A stretch of 64,000 bases of DNA. Source: Methanomassiliicoccus sp. (GTDB taxonomy: Archaea > Thermoplasmatota > Thermoplasmata > Methanomassiliicoccales > Methanomassiliicoccaceae). The stretch lies in assembly GCA_016109435.1 (NCBI GenBank), contig JAEILR010000002.1:112966-176965 (forward strand), given 5' to 3'. Below the pieces are notes generated by a model, which saw only the letters and a list, made by a program, of their open reading frames with translations, searched no databases and was not told the origin of the DNA. How positions within the stretch are numbered: position 1 is the stretch's first letter; each line of letters opens with the position of its first letter. The position numbers and the translations under genes are program-made. Positions 61,844 through 64,000 of the stretch are shown piece after piece.

Positions 61844-62677
61844 ATGCTCCGCCAGATCACGTCCCTGACCAAGAGGGAGCTGAAGCACTGGTACCGCGTC
61901 AAGATCCAGGTGTTCATGACCATCATCCAGCCGGTGGTGTGGCTCGGCCTGTTCGGACAGGCGTTCAACATCGGCCAGCTGTTCAACGTTCCCGGCATGC
62001 CCCCCGGGGTGTTCGAGGAGGCGTTCTCCGGGGCCCCCAACTACTTCTCGTTCATGGCCATCGGAATGCTGGCGGTGAACGTGCTGTTCACCTGCATGTT
62101 CTCGGGCATGAGCATCGTGTGGGACCGCCGGTTCGGGTTCCTCAACAAGCTCAAGGTGTCCCCGATACCGCGGGGCGTCATACCAGTGTCCAGGATGATG
62201 GCGACGGTCATCCGGGCGATGATCCAGGTGGTCATCGTGTTCGCCATCGCCATCGCCTTCAACTTCGTCCCCGGCCTCACCGGCCTCAGCCTGAAGGAGG
62301 GGTTCGGCCTCGCCGAGATCGCCGGCTCGTTCGCCATGCTCTTCCTGCTGGCCCTCGGCTTCGCCGCGCTGTTCACCACCATCGCGCTGGCGGTGGAGAA
62401 CCAGGAGACGCTGTTCGGGGTGATCAACCTGATCAATCTGCCCCTGATGTTCGCCTCCGCGGCGCTGTTCCCCACCACCCTGATGCCTGCCTGGCTGAGA
62501 ACGATCGCGAACTACAACCCACTGACCCTGGCCGCCGACGGCCTGCGTCAGCTGGCGTTCGTCGACCCCAGCCCGGTGCACTCGCTGATGTGGGACTTCA
62601 TAGGTCTGGTGCTGTTTGCCATCGCGCTCCTCGCCATCAGCATCGGCATGTCCCGGAAGTTGCTCAGCAACCGGTGA
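61844..62677 (+). CDS. ABC-2 exporter permease (DrrB type)
   Basis: A 277-residue permease with six predicted transmembrane helices, and SGMSIVWDRRFGFLNKLKVS as the ABC-2 family cytoplasmic coupling segment, plus LTLAADGLRQLAF near the C-terminus. It belongs with the preceding DrrA-type ATPase and the PadR regulator as a three-gene efflux module. The ATG is one base after the previous stop. Confidence 0.88.
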   Translation: MLRQITSLTKRELKHWYRVKIQVFMTIIQPVVWLGLFGQAFNIGQLFNVPGMPPGVFEEAFSGAPNYFSFMAIGMLAVNVLFTCMFSGMSIVWDRRFGFLNKLKVSPIPRGVIPVSRMMATVIRAMIQVVIVFAIAIAFNFVPGLTGLSLKEGFGLAEIAGSFAMLFLLALGFAALFTTIALAVENQETLFGVINLINLPLMFASAALFPTTLMPAWLRTIANYNPLTLAADGLRQLAFVDPSPVHSLMWDFIGLVLFAIALLAISIGMSRKLLSNR

Positions 62678-62688
62678 AAACCCCTTCC

Positions 62689-62880
62689 CTATCTCTTTCT
62701 GAACACGATGCCGTGGCTGAGGAGGTTCGCTTCCGAGAACACCACGCCCTCCAGGACGCTCTGCTCGCCGACGATGTCGATCAACACCGCGTCATCGCCG
62801 CGCATGACGATCCTGGCGACGCCGCCCATGATCTCTCTGGTAGTGCCGTTCTCCTCAAGGAACACCGTCGACTCGCACAT
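62689..62880 (-). CDS. cooT: CooT-like nickel-binding protein
   Basis: A 63-residue protein like CooT, which binds nickel through Cys2 at the dimer interface and helps CODH maturation in Rhodospirillum. Cys2 is present (MCESTVFLEE), and the small beta-barrel pattern (IMGGVARIVMRGDDAVLIDI, VVFSEANLLSHGIVF) matches. It is the third CODH-related accessory protein in the window after CooC and RACo. It starts at ATG 62880 and is convergent with the ABC permease. Confidence 0.8.
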   Translation of the reverse strand: MCESTVFLEENGTTREIMGGVARIVMRGDDAVLIDIVGEQSVLEGVVFSEANLLSHGIVFRKR

Positions 62881-62919
62881 GCTCAGGCTATCGACCCGCG
62901 GGGTATAAAGAAGAGTTGC

Positions 62920-63360
62920 TCACAGCGTTCTCTGGGTGGTCTTGCGCTCGGCGCGGCAGCGCACCTTGGGCAGCGCGTCGCGGAAGATGTACTTGGTCGG
63001 CACCTTCTTGGTGGTCCCCATGCGGTACGGGCACGATGTGCAGCGGTATCCCAGGATGACCGAGCCTCCGTAGATGGTGGAGTTGCGCACCCTGCGCAGG
63101 CGGGAATCGCACACCGGACACCGGCCGACCTTGACCTTCTCGCCAGTGTCCCGGGTCTCCACCTCCACGGTCACCAGGTTGTTCTGGATGGCGATGCGGC
63201 GGACCCTCTCCTCGGTGGCAGTGTAGCTCTTGTCCAGGCAGCGGAGCTTCTCCTGGACGAAGCGGGCGAACAGGCGCTGAGAACCGATGGTCCCGTGCTC
63301 CCTCAGGACATCGGAGATGGCCACCGCTAGGACCTCCGCCGTGGGAACGCGGTAGCTCAT
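62920..63360 (-). CDS. Helix-turn-helix-like/zinc-ribbon protein
   Basis: A 146-residue protein. The N-terminal about 75 residues look like a winged-helix region (AEVLAVAISDVLREHGTIG, YTATEERVRRIAI). Residues about 85-125 form a zinc ribbon (CPVCDSR and CTSCPYR). It has a strong GGAGGAGG before the ATG at 63360, and I chose that start over the longer frame. The family is known in archaea without a firm function; binding of RNA or DNA is likely. The gene runs in the same direction as the flavodoxin gene upstream. Confidence 0.65.
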   Translation of the reverse strand: MSYRVPTAEVLAVAISDVLREHGTIGSQRLFARFVQEKLRCLDKSYTATEERVRRIAIQNNLVTVEVETRDTGEKVKVGRCPVCDSRLRRVRNSTIYGGSVILGYRCTSCPYRMGTTKKVPTKYIFRDALPKVRCRAERKTTQRTL

Positions 63361-63405
63361 GCCTCCTCCATCATCGGGGCCCTTAATGAGCGTTGCTACC
63401 ATTCG

Positions 63406-63897
63406 TTACTTGTTCGCTTCCGCCAGCACCCTTTTCGCAGCATCCTTCGCTCGAGAGAGCGAATCGGAAGCGAGCGGCCCCCACATCCCCACCACCGCGA
63501 AGTGCATGACCTCCGGGCGGACATGCAGGCCGCGCTGGGTGGCGAGGTCCCGCATCTTCTCCGCGGCGTTCTTCCCACCGCTGCCGATCATCTCCAGCTG
63601 CCCCTTCCGCTTGGCGTCGTCCTTGGACAGCGGTCCCACGGTGTCGAACATGTACACCGGCCTGGTCTTCCAGTATCCCACATCCAGCGACTCGATGAAC
63701 TTGGCCGTCCCCTTGGTCATCTTCATGGCCCTGGTCGGCGAGCCGATCAGCAGCAGGTCGCCGGTGGGGCTGGGGGCTCCGTCCTTCAGGTTGATCAGTT
63801 CCGCCTCATGACCATCGGCCTTTATCTGCTCGGCCATGGCCTCGGCCACCTGCTTGGTGTTGCCGTTGACGCTGTCGTACGCCACAATTCCCTTCAT
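63406..63897 (-). CDS. Flavodoxin-like protein
   Basis: A 163-residue flavodoxin fold. FMN phosphate-binding loop DSVNGNTKQVAEAM at 8-21 (modified T/S-x-T/S-G-N-T), and LLIGSPTRAMKM in place of the second FMN loop. A C-terminal helix includes the sequence GKNAAEKMRDLATQ. It could carry low-potential electrons for the corrinoid or acetyl-CoA pathway. GGAGG lies about seven bases before the ATG at 63897, which I take as the start. A GATTATACG box about 55 bases upstream fits a promoter. The last 100 bases of the window carry no gene. Confidence 0.82.
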   Translation of the reverse strand: MKGIVAYDSVNGNTKQVAEAMAEQIKADGHEAELINLKDGAPSPTGDLLLIGSPTRAMKMTKGTAKFIESLDVGYWKTRPVYMFDTVGPLSKDDAKRKGQLEMIGSGGKNAAEKMRDLATQRGLHVRPEVMHFAVVGMWGPLASDSLSRAKDAAKRVLAEANK

Positions 63898-64000
63898 TCT
63901 TCCGCCTCCTCTCGGCACCGCTCGTGCCGGCAGGGGTAACGTTCCAACAACGTATAATCAATGCGATGCCGAGGAACTGTTGGCAGCGGAGGGGAGGGTC

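Overview
The window is a GC-rich stretch of an archaeal genome. The markers are geranylgeranyl diphosphate synthase plus geranylgeranyl reductase (ether-lipid synthesis), an Nob1 endonuclease, KptA, an archaeal-type PEP carboxylase, a cis-prenyltransferase and AT-rich TATA boxes placed about 20-35 bases before many start codons. A complex I operon without NuoEFG, the gene families present and the base composition suggest a Thermoplasmata lineage at or near the Methanomassiliicoccales. That placement is inference. No rRNA, tRNA, CRISPR array or insertion sequence was seen.

Layout. 1-3.6 kb: a THUMP-less ThiI-type sulfurtransferase, Nob1 and the lipid pair. 3.7-14.2 kb: a CBS protein, then a 12-ORF minus-strand operon fpoA-B-C-D-H-I-J1-J2-K-L-M-N, with no electron-input module and an FpoI carrying four [4Fe-4S] motifs. 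14.4-23.5 kb: mixed housekeeping genes (DJ-1/PfpI protein, proC, a radical SAM/B12-type protein, uppS, a DDTD-motif protein, a DUF2797 protein, kptA, folD). 23.6-30.9 kb: formate-tetrahydrofolate ligase, then a tightly overlapped operon of two HdrA-like proteins, MvhD, MetV and MetF. 31.1-34.6 kb: accessory genes, including a cysteine-rich acidic surface protein and a 27-residue membrane microprotein. 34.6-43.7 kb: a RecB-like nuclease, an AcsE-like methyltransferase, purH, a PIN module, a beta-helix surface protein, gamma-carbonic anhydrase and PEP carboxylase. 43.7-58.2 kb: RACo-like corrinoid activator, a MetE-core methyltransferase with CooC, an ABC system, and acsB-acsD-acsC of the CODH/ACS complex with an ACT-domain protein upstream. 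58.2-60.1 kb: a lower-GC RloB/RloA-type defence-like pair. 60.3-63.9 kb: a PadR-regulated ABC exporter, CooT, a zinc-ribbon protein and flavodoxin.

How it works together. The enzymes outline a bacterial-style tetrahydrofolate Wood-Ljungdahl methyl branch inside an archaeon: formate to formyl-THF (Fhs), methenyl- and methylene-THF (FolD), methyl-THF (MetF/MetV with HdrA-like and MvhD electron carriers), methyl transfer to the corrinoid Fe-S protein (AcsE, AcsC/D) and acetyl-CoA formation (AcsB). RACo, CooC and CooT would serve corrinoid reactivation and nickel handling. The catalytic CODH subunit and formate dehydrogenase are not in the window. Reduced ferredoxin could feed the Fpo-like complex to make an ion gradient. 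Carbonic anhydrase, PEP carboxylase and PurH fit CO2 and C1 assimilation. The direction of the pathway (acetogenic, autotrophic or acetate-oxidising) cannot be read from the DNA.
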